Shown here: positions 55,522 to 64,000 of the stretch, piece after piece
Numbering within the stretch: position 1 is the stretch's first letter
How the letters are laid out: each line of letters starts with the position of its first letter
Source: Methylosinus sporium
GTDB lineage: Bacteria; Pseudomonadota; Alphaproteobacteria; Rhizobiales; Beijerinckiaceae
DNA length: 64,000 bases
Assembly: GCF_003113265.1 (NCBI RefSeq)
Contig: NZ_PUIV01000013.1
Location: 23,425-87,424 of the forward strand
Direction of reading: 5' to 3'
Notes under the pieces: model-generated
The model's input: the letters and a program-made list of their open reading frames with translations, nothing else
Databases searched by the model: none
What the model was told of the DNA's origin: nothing
Position numbers and translations under genes: made by a program

Positions 55522-55786
55522 GTGGGGTCTTTCTCCCTCTGTCGAGCTCGGTTTGGTTACGGGTCCGGCGTCTCCCGGCGCTTCGCGTCGACCTTCGACA
55601 GGGGGGAGCCGCCTCGCTTCGCTCCGGCTGTCGTCGCTGCGCGCTGCGCTCGCTCGACCAGTCTATCTCGGACGAACGAGATGTCGAGGCGAAGTCTCGC
55701 TCGACGCATTGCCTCCCGACCTTGGCCAAATTACGGTCGGGGACGAAAACGCGAGATCGCTCGAAGATCGACGAAAGGAAAGCGTA

Positions 55787-56272
55787 ATGTCCGACACAGC
55801 GAAGACGCCGCTCGAAAAGCTCGAGGCTCTAGGGCTCGCCCTCCCCACCCCGGCGGCGCCCGTCGCCAATTATGTTCCCTGGACGCGCTCCGGCAATCTC
55901 GTCTTCGTCTCCGGACAATTGCCGGTCGGGCCCGGCGGCGCGATCGATCCTGCGCATAAGGGCAAGCTCGGCGCCTCCGTCGCGCTCGAAGCCGGCCAGG
56001 CGGCGGCGCGGATCTGCGCCCTCAATCTGCTGGCGCAGGCCTCCGTCGCGGCAGGCGGCGATCTCGCCAAGCTGCGCGTCTTGCGGCTCGGCGGCTTCAT
56101 CAACAGCGCCGGCGATTACGGCCAGATCCCGCAAGTGCTGAACGGCGCCTCCGATCTCGTCGCCGCCGTGCTCGGCGAGAATGGACGCCATGCGCGCTTC
56201 GCCGTCGGCGTCGCGCAGCTTCCGCTCGACGCGGCGGTGGAAGTGGATGGAACCTTCGAAATCGTGGAGTAG
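55787..56272 (+). CDS. RidA/YjgF family protein
   Basis: 161 residues of the RidA fold: TRSGNLVFVSGQLPVGPGG, ARICALNLLAQASVAAGGDL, and ALGENGRHARFAVGVAQLPLDAAVEVD. RidA proteins deaminate reactive enamines and imines; the arginine typical of active members is in the ARFAVGVAQLP region. AAGGA lies seven bases before the ATG at 55787. It ends three bases before the glycerophosphodiesterase start. Confidence 0.9.
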   Translation: MSDTAKTPLEKLEALGLALPTPAAPVANYVPWTRSGNLVFVSGQLPVGPGGAIDPAHKGKLGASVALEAGQAAARICALNLLAQASVAAGGDLAKLRVLRLGGFINSAGDYGQIPQVLNGASDLVAAVLGENGRHARFAVGVAQLPLDAAVEVDGTFEIVE

Positions 56273-56275
56273 GCG

Positions 56276-57052
56276 ATGACGCGCGGCGGCGGCGTTCCCT
56301 ATCACTGGCTCACCGAGCATAAAATCGCGCATAGAGGTCTGCACGATCGCTCCAAAGGCATAGTCGAGAACTCGCTGTCGGCGGCGCGCGCCGCCGTCTG
56401 CGCCGGCTACGCCATAGAATGCGACGTGCAGGCAAGCGCCGACGGCGAGGTCGTCGTCTTCCACGACGAGACACTGGAGCGTCTCACCGACGCGACGGGC
56501 CGTCTCGACGCGCTGAATCATTTCGAGATCGCCCGCCTCACCCTGCGCGGAACGCGAGAAGGCGTTCCGACGCTCCGTGATTTTCTCGCGACGATCGGCG
56601 GAAACGTTCCGCTGTTCATCGAGATCAAGAGCCGTTTCGACGGCGATCTCGCACTCGCCCGCAATGTCGCGGAAATCGTCGCGCATTATCGCGGCGTCGT
56701 GGCGATCGAGAGCTTCGATCCGGCGCCGATCGCGGAGCTGCGCGCGCATTTCGGCGCGCTGGGCATAGCGGGCGCGCCGCTCGGCGTCGTCGCGCAAGCG
56801 TCCTATGAGGGCGAGGATTGGCGCTTTCTCTCCGCCGCGCAGCGGGAGGAGCTCACGCAATTCTCCCATGTCGAACGCACGCGGCCGGATTTTCTATCGT
56901 GGAATGTCCATGATCTGCCGCATGAGATTCCGCGCCGCTGCCGCGAGGACCTCGGCATTCCGATGACGACATGGACCGTGCGTAGCGCGGAACAGGCGAA
57001 GACGGCGCTCGCCTTCGCCGATCAGATCGTCTTCGAAGGCTTTGCGCCCTGA
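56276..57052 (+). CDS. Glycerophosphodiester phosphodiesterase
   Basis: 258-residue TIM-barrel enzyme: AHRGLHDRSKGIVENSLSAARAAV gives the His-Arg-Gly motif and metal ligands, YAIECDVQASADGEVVVFHDETLERLT the ECDV and HD motifs, PLFIEIKSR and the closing IPMTTWTVRS. It hydrolyses glycerophosphodiesters to glycerol 3-phosphate and an alcohol. No signal peptide, so cytosolic, UgpQ-like. Three-base gap to the RidA gene makes an operon. Confidence 0.92.
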   Translation: MTRGGGVPYHWLTEHKIAHRGLHDRSKGIVENSLSAARAAVCAGYAIECDVQASADGEVVVFHDETLERLTDATGRLDALNHFEIARLTLRGTREGVPTLRDFLATIGGNVPLFIEIKSRFDGDLALARNVAEIVAHYRGVVAIESFDPAPIAELRAHFGALGIAGAPLGVVAQASYEGEDWRFLSAAQREELTQFSHVERTRPDFLSWNVHDLPHEIPRRCREDLGIPMTTWTVRSAEQAKTALAFADQIVFEGFAP

Positions 57053-57138
57053 GCGGCCCCGTCCGACGCCGTCTTCCGTCATAAATCTATCGTCGAGCTC
57101 GCGCTAATATCGATCGTTAAATTTATTTGGAGCTCGAA

Positions 57139-59145
57139 ATGATTATCGAATCGAAGTTCGACGACGCCGAATTGCGCGACCAGATCCGATCTGGACAGGC
57201 CGCCCCGCATCCGACGCCGGATCCCGCCCGTGTGGTCGACCAGATCGTGCATCGCGTGCGCGCCGGCGCAGGCGTCGATTTCGACGCCTATGAAGCGCTG
57301 ATCGGCGCGAATGATCTCGTCGAGATCAATTATCTCGAACGCGGCCTCATGGCGGCGCGCGCGGTCTGCCGCATCAACGCCCCGGCCCTCGTCGGCAATG
57401 GGAGCGAATGGGGAACGGGCTTTCTGATCGGCCCGCGCCTGCTGCTGACCAATAATCACGTATTGCCTACGCCCGAGGACGCGCTGCGCGCGACGATCGA
57501 ATTCGGCTATGAGCTCGACGGCTCGGGCCGGCTGCGCCGCAGCACCCGTTTCGCCCTGTCGCCGCAGGACGGCTTCGTCACCAGTCCGAGAAATCGTCTC
57601 GACTATACCATCGTCGCCGTCGCCGAGCGAAGCGAGGATGGCGCGGCGCTCGCCGACTTCGGCTATCTGCGTCTCGACGCGCGCACCGGCAAGATCGATA
57701 CGGGCAATTACGTCACGATCATCCAGCATCCAGACGCGCGCACGAAGCGCATTTCGCTGCGAGAGAACAAGATCGTCAAATATGGCGACGAGAGAGACTC
57801 TTCGAAGGACGATTTCCTCTGGTATTCGTCGGACACCGCGCCCGGCTCCTCCGGCGCGCCCGTGTGCACGGACGCCTGGCAGGTCGTCTGCCTCCATCAC
57901 GCCGGCGTGCCGGAGCGCCTGATCGTCAATGGCGTCGAGCATTGGACGCTCACCGACGGATCGACCGCCCCGGCGACGACGGCGCGGCGGCTCGAGGGCG
58001 AGAAGATCAAATGGATCGCCAATGAGGGCGTGCGCGTGTCCAAGCTGCTCGCCGACCTCGAGCAGCAGGTCAAATCCTCCGCGACGCCGCGCTCCGCGCT
58101 GATCGGCGATCTGCTCGCCGACGCTTCCGGCGCCGTGTCCTTTCCGGGCGCGCAGCCGTTGCAGAGCATCGTCGGCCCGCCGATCATCGGCGCCCCGGCG
58201 ATCCTCGTCGCGCAATCGGCCGCGCTGGAAGCGGCGCGCGCTCCGAAGCGGCGCACGCATCCGGCCAATTATTTCGACGGCCGAAAAGGCTATGATCCGA
58301 ATTTCCTCCCCGTGGCCGCGCCCTTGCCGACGCTCGGCCCCAATGCGCTGCGCTTCGGCAGTCCGGCCAAGATCGCCGGCGCGTCGGACGACGTGCTGCG
58401 CTATCTGCACTTTTCGGTGGTCTTCAACGGCGATCCCAAGCGTAAGCTGGCCTTCTTCACCGCCGTCAACATAGACGGCGCCAAATGGGTCAATCTCGAT
58501 CGCGGCGCCGACGCCTGGTACTATGACCCGCGCCTGCCCGAGGAATTGCAGAACGGCGACGAGCTCTATGGCAACGAGCCCGTGCCGGGGAAGAACTACT
58601 TCGACCGCGGCCATCTGGTGCGCCGGCTGGACCCGGTATGGGGCGCGATCCGCGAAGCCAAGCAGGCGAACGACGACACCTTCCACTGGACCAACTGTTC
58701 GCCCCAATATTGGGGCTTCAATCAAGGCGCCGACCTCTGGCAGGGTCTCGAGAATTTCATTCTCTACAACACCGACGAGGAAGATGTCCGCGCCAGCGTC
58801 TTCACCGGCCCCCTGTTCCGATCCGACGACGAAGAGCATCGCGGCGTGCTGATCCCGCAATTCTTCTGGAAAGTCGTCGTCGTCGCCGACCGCAGGGGCG
58901 CGCTCTACTCGAGCGCCTATATGGTCAGCCAGCAGGACTATGCTCTGAACATTCCCTTCGAGCAGCTGCCGGTGGGCCCGAACAGCTCGGAGCCCGGCCA
59001 GAATTTTCAGGTTCCGGTGACGAAAATCGAAACGGAGACGGGACTGCGCTTCCCCGACGCAGTGAGAAGCGCCGACGTCTTCACCGGCCCCGGCGCCGGA
59101 CGACGGCTACGCACGCTGGCCGATGTGCAGCATCCGAGACGCTGA
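57139..59145 (+). CDS. Trypsin-like serine protease fused to a DNA/RNA non-specific endonuclease
   Basis: 668 residues, no signal peptide or membrane helix. Residues 1-75 are a helical leader. A trypsin-like domain (about 76-265) keeps the whole triad: His107 (TNNHVL), Asp155 (LDYTIV) and Ser238 (GSSGAPV). A 100-residue linker follows. Residues 370-660 are a NUC1-type nuclease: the DRGH motif (Asp489-His492), Asn519 (WTNCSPQ), Asn528 and Glu538 (WQGLENF). ATG 57139 follows GGAG at seven bases; a TTG at 57127 lacks support. A monocistronic unit with its own AT-rich upstream region and a strong hairpin at its stop. Probably a proteolysis-activated nuclease, so likely a conflict or defence effector. 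Confidence 0.88.
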   Translation: MIIESKFDDAELRDQIRSGQAAPHPTPDPARVVDQIVHRVRAGAGVDFDAYEALIGANDLVEINYLERGLMAARAVCRINAPALVGNGSEWGTGFLIGPRLLLTNNHVLPTPEDALRATIEFGYELDGSGRLRRSTRFALSPQDGFVTSPRNRLDYTIVAVAERSEDGAALADFGYLRLDARTGKIDTGNYVTIIQHPDARTKRISLRENKIVKYGDERDSSKDDFLWYSSDTAPGSSGAPVCTDAWQVVCLHHAGVPERLIVNGVEHWTLTDGSTAPATTARRLEGEKIKWIANEGVRVSKLLADLEQQVKSSATPRSALIGDLLADASGAVSFPGAQPLQSIVGPPIIGAPAILVAQSAALEAARAPKRRTHPANYFDGRKGYDPNFLPVAAPLPTLGPNALRFGSPAKIAGASDDVLRYLHFSVVFNGDPKRKLAFFTAVNIDGAKWVNLDRGADAWYYDPRLPEELQNGDELYGNEPVPGKNYFDRGHLVRRLDPVWGAIREAKQANDDTFHWTNCSPQYWGFNQGADLWQGLENFILYNTDEEDVRASVFTGPLFRSDDEEHRGVLIPQFFWKVVVVADRRGALYSSAYMVSQQDYALNIPFEQLPVGPNSSEPGQNFQVPVTKIETETGLRFPDAVRSADVFTGPGAGRRLRTLADVQHPRR

Positions 59146-59161
59146 CGGCGTCTCGGATGCT
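59129..59161. terminator. Perfect hairpin over the stop codon of the protease-nuclease gene
   Basis: GCATCCGAGACGC (59130-59142) pairs fully with GCGTCTCGGATGC (59148-59160), extended by one A-T pair, around the loop TGACG. The TGA stop codon is in the loop. The convergent DUF1269 gene ends at 59171, so the hairpin should block read-through in both directions. No T run follows on either strand. Confidence 0.75.
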
Positions 59162-59170
59162 TCGGCGCAA

Positions 59171-59689
59171 TCAAGGCGTCGACGGAGCGGGAATCGCGGT
59201 CGAGACATGCGCGGCGAGCGCGTCGCGCAGCGCTTGTTCCTTATTGTGGTCGAGCGAGGTCTTGAGCACTATGCCGCCGGTGCCCTTCACCGCATCGAGC
59301 AGCTTGTCGGTCGTCAGCTTGCGGATCAGCACGAAGAGCGCGGCGTTGCCGGGCTGAAGCGTCTCCGAGAGCTGCTTCATGAAGGCGTCGTTGATGCCGT
59401 AATCGGTGAGCGCGCCGCTGAGCGCGCCCGCGCCCGCGCCGATCGCCGCGCCGAGCAGCGGATTGAGGAAGATGAGCCCGATCAACGCGCCCCAGAAGGT
59501 GCCGCTGACGGCGCCGGCCGCGGTGGTGTTGATGAGCTGGTTGAGCTTCACATGGCCGCTCGGCTCCTTCACCGCGATGACCGCATCGCTGATCTCGATC
59601 ACATATTCTTTCTGCAGATCGAACAGTTTCTGCCGGATTTCCTCGGCCTTGGCCTCGGTCGGATAGACGATGACGACGAGATCGGACAT
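59171..59689 (-). CDS. DUF1269 membrane protein
   Basis: 172 residues. Opens MSDLVVIVYPTEAKAEEIRQKLFDLQKEYVIEI, has a glycine/alanine-rich membrane hairpin in the middle (GTFWGALIGLIFLNPLLGAAIGAGAGALSGAL, with a TDYGIND cap), then FMKQLSETLQPGNAALFVLIRK. This is the DUF1269 family, thought to sit in the membrane; function unknown. Convergent with the protease-nuclease gene. Confidence 0.9.
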   Translation of the reverse strand: MSDLVVIVYPTEAKAEEIRQKLFDLQKEYVIEISDAVIAVKEPSGHVKLNQLINTTAAGAVSGTFWGALIGLIFLNPLLGAAIGAGAGALSGALTDYGINDAFMKQLSETLQPGNAALFVLIRKLTTDKLLDAVKGTGGIVLKTSLDHNKEQALRDALAAHVSTAIPAPSTP

Positions 59690-59848
59690 GAAAGCTCTCC
59701 TCTTGTCGGAAGGCGCGCATTCTCATTGAAGCGCGTGAACGTGTCGTTGCGACGACCGCGCGAATGCGAGGCGACCTCGACGCGCTCCGCCTCGATCGGC
59801 GAAACGCGCGAATGCGCGCATCGTTTCCGCTTCTCTCTATGTAGGGAG

Positions 59849-61399
59849 CTAGGGCTGAATCGAAACCAGGCGTCGCCATGCCGCAGGCAGACGATCGATG
59901 ATGTCGTCGGCGATGAGGCCGGCGCCGAAATCATCCGCCGCGGCGGCGTGCATCCACACGGCGCAGGAGGCGGCGGCGAAAGGCTCCATCCCTTGCGCCA
60001 GCAGGCCTGCGACAATGCCGGTGAGAACGTCGCCGGAGCCGGCGGTGGCGAGCCAAGGCGAAGCCTCCGCCAATATTGAGGCGCGCCCGTCCGGCGCGGC
60101 GACCACAGTGTCCGGCCCTTTGAAAATCACGATGGCGCCGATATCGCGGGCGGCGTCGCGCGTGCGCTCGAGCTTGGAAATGGGCGCGCCGCTGATCGTG
60201 CGCTCCCAGCGCTGGCCGTGAAAGAGCCGCGCGAACTCGCCGCCGTGCGGCGTCAGCACGACCGGACCCGGCGCAGCGCGAATCGCCTCGCGCAGACGAT
60301 CCGGCGCGAGCGCGAAGCTGGTCAGGGCATCGGCGTCGAGCACCACGGCGCGGCGCTCCGGCGAGGGCGCGAGCGCGGTCTCGACCAGAGCGCAGCTCGC
60401 CTCGCCGACGCCGAGGCCCGGCCCCAGAGCGACGACATTCTTGCGCTTGTCCTCGAGCAGAGCGGAAAGCCCGGCAGGCCCGTCGGCGACGCGCAGCATC
60501 ACCGCGGTCAGCGCCGGCGCGTTGACGGCGAAGGCCTCCTGCGGCGTCGCCAGAGTGACGAGGCCGGCGCCGCCGCGCAGCGCCGCCAGCGCCGAGAGCC
60601 GCGCCGCGCCCGTATGCGAGGCGCCGCCCGAGATCACCACTGCATGGCCGCGCGCATATTTGTGGCCCTCGACGCTCGGAAGGCGAAGAGCGTCGCGCCA
60701 GGCGGCGGGCTCGTTGACGAAGGTCTGCGGCTGGATCTTCTCCAGCACATTCGACCTTATGCCGATATGGGCGCAGGAGATCGTCCCGCAGCGCAGCCGA
60801 CCCGGCAACAGCAGATGCCCGCATTTCAGACGGAAGAAAGTGACCGTCGAATCGGCCTGCACGGCGACGCCGCGAATGGCGCCGCTGGTGCCGTCGACGC
60901 CGGACGGAATGTCGATGGCGATGATCTTCTGCTTGGTCTCCTCGCGCCAAGCGTTGAGGCGCAGGATCAGCTCCGCCGTCGGCCCGTCCAGATCACGCGC
61001 GAGACCCGTGCCGAACAAAGCGTCGATGACGAGATCGACGCCTTTGAAATCACAAGTTGCGGCGTCCTCGACGCGGCCGTCCCAGCTCGTCGCGGCCAAG
61101 CGCGCATCGCCGTGCAGAGTGTCCGGCGGCGTGAGCGCTGCGACGCGCACTTTGAAGCGCTGGCTGCGCAATATGCGCGCGGCGACATAGCCGTCGCCGC
61201 CATTATTGCCCGGCCCGCACAGCACCAGCACGCGCCGCCCCGCCGTCTTCACCAGAAAGGCCGTGGCGGCCGCGGCTATGGCGGCGGCCGCCTTCTCCAT
61301 CAGCGCCATGCCGGCGACGCCGCTCTCTATGGTGAGGCGGTCGGCGCGCGCCATTTGCGCTGTGGTCAAAAGTTCGGGCGGATAGGGTCCGAGCGGCAT
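59849..61399 (-). CDS. Bifunctional NAD(P)HX epimerase/dehydratase
   Basis: 516 residues. The N-terminal domain (about 1-210) is the NnrE epimerase (CGPGNNGGDGYVAARIL, DIPSGVDGTSG), and the C-terminal domain (about 235-516) the ADP- or ATP-dependent NnrD dehydratase (GGAGLVTLATP, LTPHGGEFARL, the catalytic GSGDVLTGIVAGLLAQG). It repairs hydrated NAD(P)H formed by damage. Cytosolic, single gene. Confidence 0.95.
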   Translation of the reverse strand: MPLGPYPPELLTTAQMARADRLTIESGVAGMALMEKAAAAIAAAATAFLVKTAGRRVLVLCGPGNNGGDGYVAARILRSQRFKVRVAALTPPDTLHGDARLAATSWDGRVEDAATCDFKGVDLVIDALFGTGLARDLDGPTAELILRLNAWREETKQKIIAIDIPSGVDGTSGAIRGVAVQADSTVTFFRLKCGHLLLPGRLRCGTISCAHIGIRSNVLEKIQPQTFVNEPAAWRDALRLPSVEGHKYARGHAVVISGGASHTGAARLSALAALRGGAGLVTLATPQEAFAVNAPALTAVMLRVADGPAGLSALLEDKRKNVVALGPGLGVGEASCALVETALAPSPERRAVVLDADALTSFALAPDRLREAIRAAPGPVVLTPHGGEFARLFHGQRWERTISGAPISKLERTRDAARDIGAIVIFKGPDTVVAAPDGRASILAEASPWLATAGSGDVLTGIVAGLLAQGMEPFAAASCAVWMHAAAADDFGAGLIADDIIDRLPAAWRRLVSIQP

Positions 61400-61552
61400 G
61401 GCGCGATGGTGGGCGAAACCGCCCCGCTCCGCAACGCCTTTTCCCCGCTACGGCCGAAACCCGCGCTTTTTTGACGCGTTTGCGCGAGCGAGGCGGCCGG
61501 GCGTCTCGAATCGAGAGCGCGGCGCCGAATCGACGCCGCGCCGAATCGAGGC

Positions 61553-63793
61553 TCAGGGCGCGCCTTGAGGCTGCACGTCGAAATGCAGCATCATGCCCAT
61601 GTCCTCATGCTCCACCAGATGGCAGTGATATGGATAGACGCCCGTATAGCCGCGCGGGAAATGCACGAGCAGCTCGACCAGCTCGTTGGATTGGATCCGC
61701 ACAGTATCGTGACGGACGACGCCGTCGAAATCGAGCCGCCGCTCTATGCGCGCGAAGACAGAGTTCTCGGCGGCGTCCTTGCGCAGGCGAAAACGCCGCA
61801 GCACGACGAAATTCACGAGATGCATGTGGAACGGATGCATGTCGGGCACGCCATCGGCGAGATGCGCCTGATCATTGCCGATATTGGCGACATACCAGCG
61901 CTCATAGCTTCCCTCGCGCGGGCGGATAATGGCGCGGCCGGCCGCCGGATTGTGCCGATAGAGATGCGCGTAGCGATAGATGGGCGGATAGCCGGCGGGA
62001 TCGACATTGTCGGTGGCGAGCGGCCACAGCGGATCGGCGTGGCGCGCCGCATGGGGCGGATTGGGATCGGCGGGCTCGAAGAAAAAGGCGCGCGAGACCT
62101 GATAGGCGACTCCCGCCGCGGGCTGGCCCTCCTCCCAAGGCGTCGCCAGCTTGGCGTCGAAGGGCAATGTGAAGGCGCTGGCGTCGCCGGCGGGCGCGGT
62201 GGAGGGCCGCAGCTCCCACATTTGCGTGTCGCGCCACGGCGCGCCGGTGATCGGATTGACCGGCTCGACATCGGCCTTGCCAGCGGTGTCGTTCATCAGC
62301 AGCACGAAGCGATTGCGCACCACGGGCGCATCCGTGTTGGCGCGGATCAACCCCGGCGTGCTGGCGTCCCAGCGGAAGCTCTCGTCATCGGCGTAGCGCA
62401 GCAGAATCTTATCGAGCGTGACGCGATCGAGCGGCGGCTGCGCCGCGGCGTGATGCGCCGCCGGCGCAGCGGCGCCCCCGGCCCCATGCGTATGCGGGGC
62501 GTCGACGATACGGAACTCCATCACATTGGCGAGCGGCAGATCGGCATGCGGTCCGTCGCTCTTTTGCGTGAAGGCGATCGCCTTCAGCGCCTCCGGCGTT
62601 CCCGGCGCGAAGACGGAATTGGCGTCGTTCTGAAAGATCGGCTCCTGCTCCGGCTGCGTCGGGTCATAGCCCGCGATCGACAGATTGACGAGATGAAGAG
62701 AGCCGAGGACGTCATTGTCGATTTGCGTGAGATCGAGCAGCACGTCGAGACGCTCGCCCGGCGCCAGCAAGAGATAATCGAGCTCCTCGAGCTTCTCGCC
62801 GCGGCTGAACAGGCCGCCGTCATTGCCGATGGCGGTGAGAAGATCGCCATACCAGATCTTGCCGCCGATCTTGCCGTCGGGATCGGCGAGCGTCAGCGCA
62901 TAGCTGCGCGCGTTGGAGCCATTGAGGATGCGCAGGCGATAGATCTTGGGATTGACATGGGCGTGCGGCCAGGGCCGGCCATTGACGAGAATCGTGTCGC
63001 CGAGAAATTCCGGCCGAATGAAGGAGCGCTTGCCGGTCGCCGGGTCCTTCTGCAGCGGAACGCCCTTCAGATAGCTCACCCCGGCGCCGTCGGCGTTCAG
63101 GCAGCGGTCCTGAATGACGAGCGGCAATTCCTGCGTCTCGTCGCCGATGAGATGGAACAGCTCCGCGTCCGAATTGTCGCGCACGAAATAAAGGCCCGCG
63201 AGGCCGGCGTGCACCTGCACCGCCGTATTGTCCATGCCATGATCATGGAACCACAGCATGGCCGCGCGCTGGTCGTTGGGATAGCAATAGGAGCGATAGG
63301 CCGGCATTCCATAGGGATTGCCCTCGAAGCTCGCCGGGCTGAGCGGCCAGCCGTCCGAATCCGGCCGCGCCTTGGCGCCGTGCAGATGCGCGACGACGCC
63401 GACCGGATAATTCATCGATTTATACTGGTCTATATCCTCGGCGAGATCCATGGGCGGCGGATCGATCGGCGGCATGGCCAGCGAGCGCGCGTCGCCGGGC
63501 TTTTCCGCCGGCATGGAGCCGATTCGGTTGATCCAGACCACCTCGAGCGGGCGCCCGCGCGTGACATTGACGATGGGGCCGAGATAATTCTCGAGGCTGG
63601 CGGCGCGCTCCTGCGGCGAGCCCTGACGAATATAGCACCAGGCGTTGGGCGAAGCCGGCGCGGCGACGGAATCGGTATATTTGACGCTGCGCGCCTCGAC
63701 CGAAATGGCGATTTTCCCCCAGCCGCCAGTCTGGCCGGCGCCGATGACGTCGAGGGCGGCGAGCGGCAGGTGATTGTCGAATTTCATGAGCAT
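61553..63793 (-). CDS. Multicopper oxidase lacking an obvious signal peptide
   Basis: 746 residues. Copper ligands: His136, His138 (HLHG), His183 and His185 (WFHDHG); near the C terminus HPFHMH and HCHLVEHEDMGMM (T1 Cys724, axial Met734). This matches CotA/bilirubin-oxidase-like enzymes that oxidise phenols or metals and reduce oxygen. It opens MLMKFDNHLPLAALDVIGAG with no Sec or Tat signal, so it may be cytosolic or surface-bound. ATG 63793 follows GAGGA; upstream in-frame codons to 63964 look like non-coding sequence. Fits the copper theme of the window. Confidence 0.93.
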   Translation of the reverse strand: MLMKFDNHLPLAALDVIGAGQTGGWGKIAISVEARSVKYTDSVAAPASPNAWCYIRQGSPQERAASLENYLGPIVNVTRGRPLEVVWINRIGSMPAEKPGDARSLAMPPIDPPPMDLAEDIDQYKSMNYPVGVVAHLHGAKARPDSDGWPLSPASFEGNPYGMPAYRSYCYPNDQRAAMLWFHDHGMDNTAVQVHAGLAGLYFVRDNSDAELFHLIGDETQELPLVIQDRCLNADGAGVSYLKGVPLQKDPATGKRSFIRPEFLGDTILVNGRPWPHAHVNPKIYRLRILNGSNARSYALTLADPDGKIGGKIWYGDLLTAIGNDGGLFSRGEKLEELDYLLLAPGERLDVLLDLTQIDNDVLGSLHLVNLSIAGYDPTQPEQEPIFQNDANSVFAPGTPEALKAIAFTQKSDGPHADLPLANVMEFRIVDAPHTHGAGGAAAPAAHHAAAQPPLDRVTLDKILLRYADDESFRWDASTPGLIRANTDAPVVRNRFVLLMNDTAGKADVEPVNPITGAPWRDTQMWELRPSTAPAGDASAFTLPFDAKLATPWEEGQPAAGVAYQVSRAFFFEPADPNPPHAARHADPLWPLATDNVDPAGYPPIYRYAHLYRHNPAAGRAIIRPREGSYERWYVANIGNDQAHLADGVPDMHPFHMHLVNFVVLRRFRLRKDAAENSVFARIERRLDFDGVVRHDTVRIQSNELVELLVHFPRGYTGVYPYHCHLVEHEDMGMMLHFDVQPQGAP

Positions 63794-64000
63794 GAAACAA
63801 AATCCTCGAGAGACAAAGTAAACGAACGCGAAACCGCGAACTGTAGAATGATCGTCCATATTGTGGCGAACAATGTGACGGATCGTCTCCTTTGTAGCGG
63901 AAATTTCGGCGGGGACGCATGACGCCGCCCAGCCCACGACTTGCGCGCGCCGCCCTCGCGCCATGTCCCCCGGCGTGCTAACTCCTCCCCATGCCCTCCC
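63794..64000. other. Upstream region of the multicopper oxidase; window edge
   Basis: 207 bases running to the window end. It should contain the oxidase promoter on the minus strand. An ATG at 63991 on the plus strand could open a further gene, but only ten bases of it remain, so I make no call. Nothing else is recognisable. Confidence 0.4.

Noticed and set aside
61565..63922. 785-codon open frame on the plus strand
   Set aside because: It is antisense to the multicopper oxidase, which shows full copper-ligand motifs. High GC makes long shadows common.
1..64000. tRNA, rRNA, CRISPR arrays, integrases or insertion sequences
   Set aside because: No typical cloverleaf, repeat-spacer series or transposase or integrase motifs were recognised on either strand. 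A structured search was not possible by eye, so small tRNAs could be missed.

Overview
The window is GC-rich, densely packed chromosomal DNA from an alphaproteobacterium, most likely of the Hyphomicrobiales (Rhizobiales). Supporting signs are a PhaR regulator of polyhydroxyalkanoate storage, an EipB/DUF1849 envelope protein, an Omp25-type porin, LexA-type GAAC-N7-GAAC direct repeats, a NadQ-like palindrome before nadA, and short REP-like hairpins between genes. The many copper genes would suit a methanotroph such as Methylocystis or Methylosinus, but no methane-oxidation gene is present, so that is only a guess. I see no rRNA, tRNA, CRISPR array, phage or insertion sequence. About 58 protein genes were assigned, many overlapping by 4 bases at operon junctions.

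Layout. 1-2313: 5' part of a fused indolepyruvate ferredoxin oxidoreductase. 2771-4431: DUF1007 protein and NicO nickel/cobalt exporter. 4601-6307: acyl-CoA synthetase. 6326-9356: biotin operon bioF-bioD-bioA. 9567-12859: ICMT-like protein and a copper ATPase CopA with a CopZ-like domain fused at its C terminus. 12870-16390: SDR, a second NicO exporter and a CYTH-CHAD protein. 16460-20780: glycosyltransferase and glycogen debranching enzyme, PRC-barrel protein, small secreted protein. 20756-28568: amine oxidase, DUF255 protein, then a minus-strand cluster of IsdG-type heme oxygenase, DUF2325 protein and phosphopantetheinyl transferase, then a Met/Cys PLP enzyme. 28871-36399: porin, DMT exporter, esterase, methyltransferase, glyoxalase II and cupin pair, GGDEF-EAL protein and phaR. 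36761-39697: lipoprotein, unknown protein and KpsE-like capsule export protein. 39862-41850: gamma-glutamylcyclotransferase, an unknown gene under a LexA-type promoter, and glyQ. 41995-44708: copC, copD, carbonic anhydrase. 44788-49040: NAD operon nadA-DUF4202-nadB-nadC behind two NadQ-like operators. 49286-52478: glycosyltransferase and two methyltransferases. 52603-57052: SH3 protein, pyrB, membrane protein, eipB, RidA, glycerophosphodiesterase. 57139-59145: a trypsin-like protease fused to a DNA/RNA non-specific nuclease. 59171-63793: DUF1269 protein, NAD(P)HX repair enzyme and a multicopper oxidase.

Themes. Copper handling recurs (CopA/CopZ, CopC/CopD, multicopper oxidase). Cofactor synthesis is strongly represented (biotin, NAD, NAD(P)HX repair, phosphopantetheine transfer). 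The most novel elements are the protease-nuclease fusion, which looks like a self-contained conflict or defence effector; the small unknown gene behind a triple LexA half-site array; and the CopA-CopZ fusion with a well-formed internal translation start.
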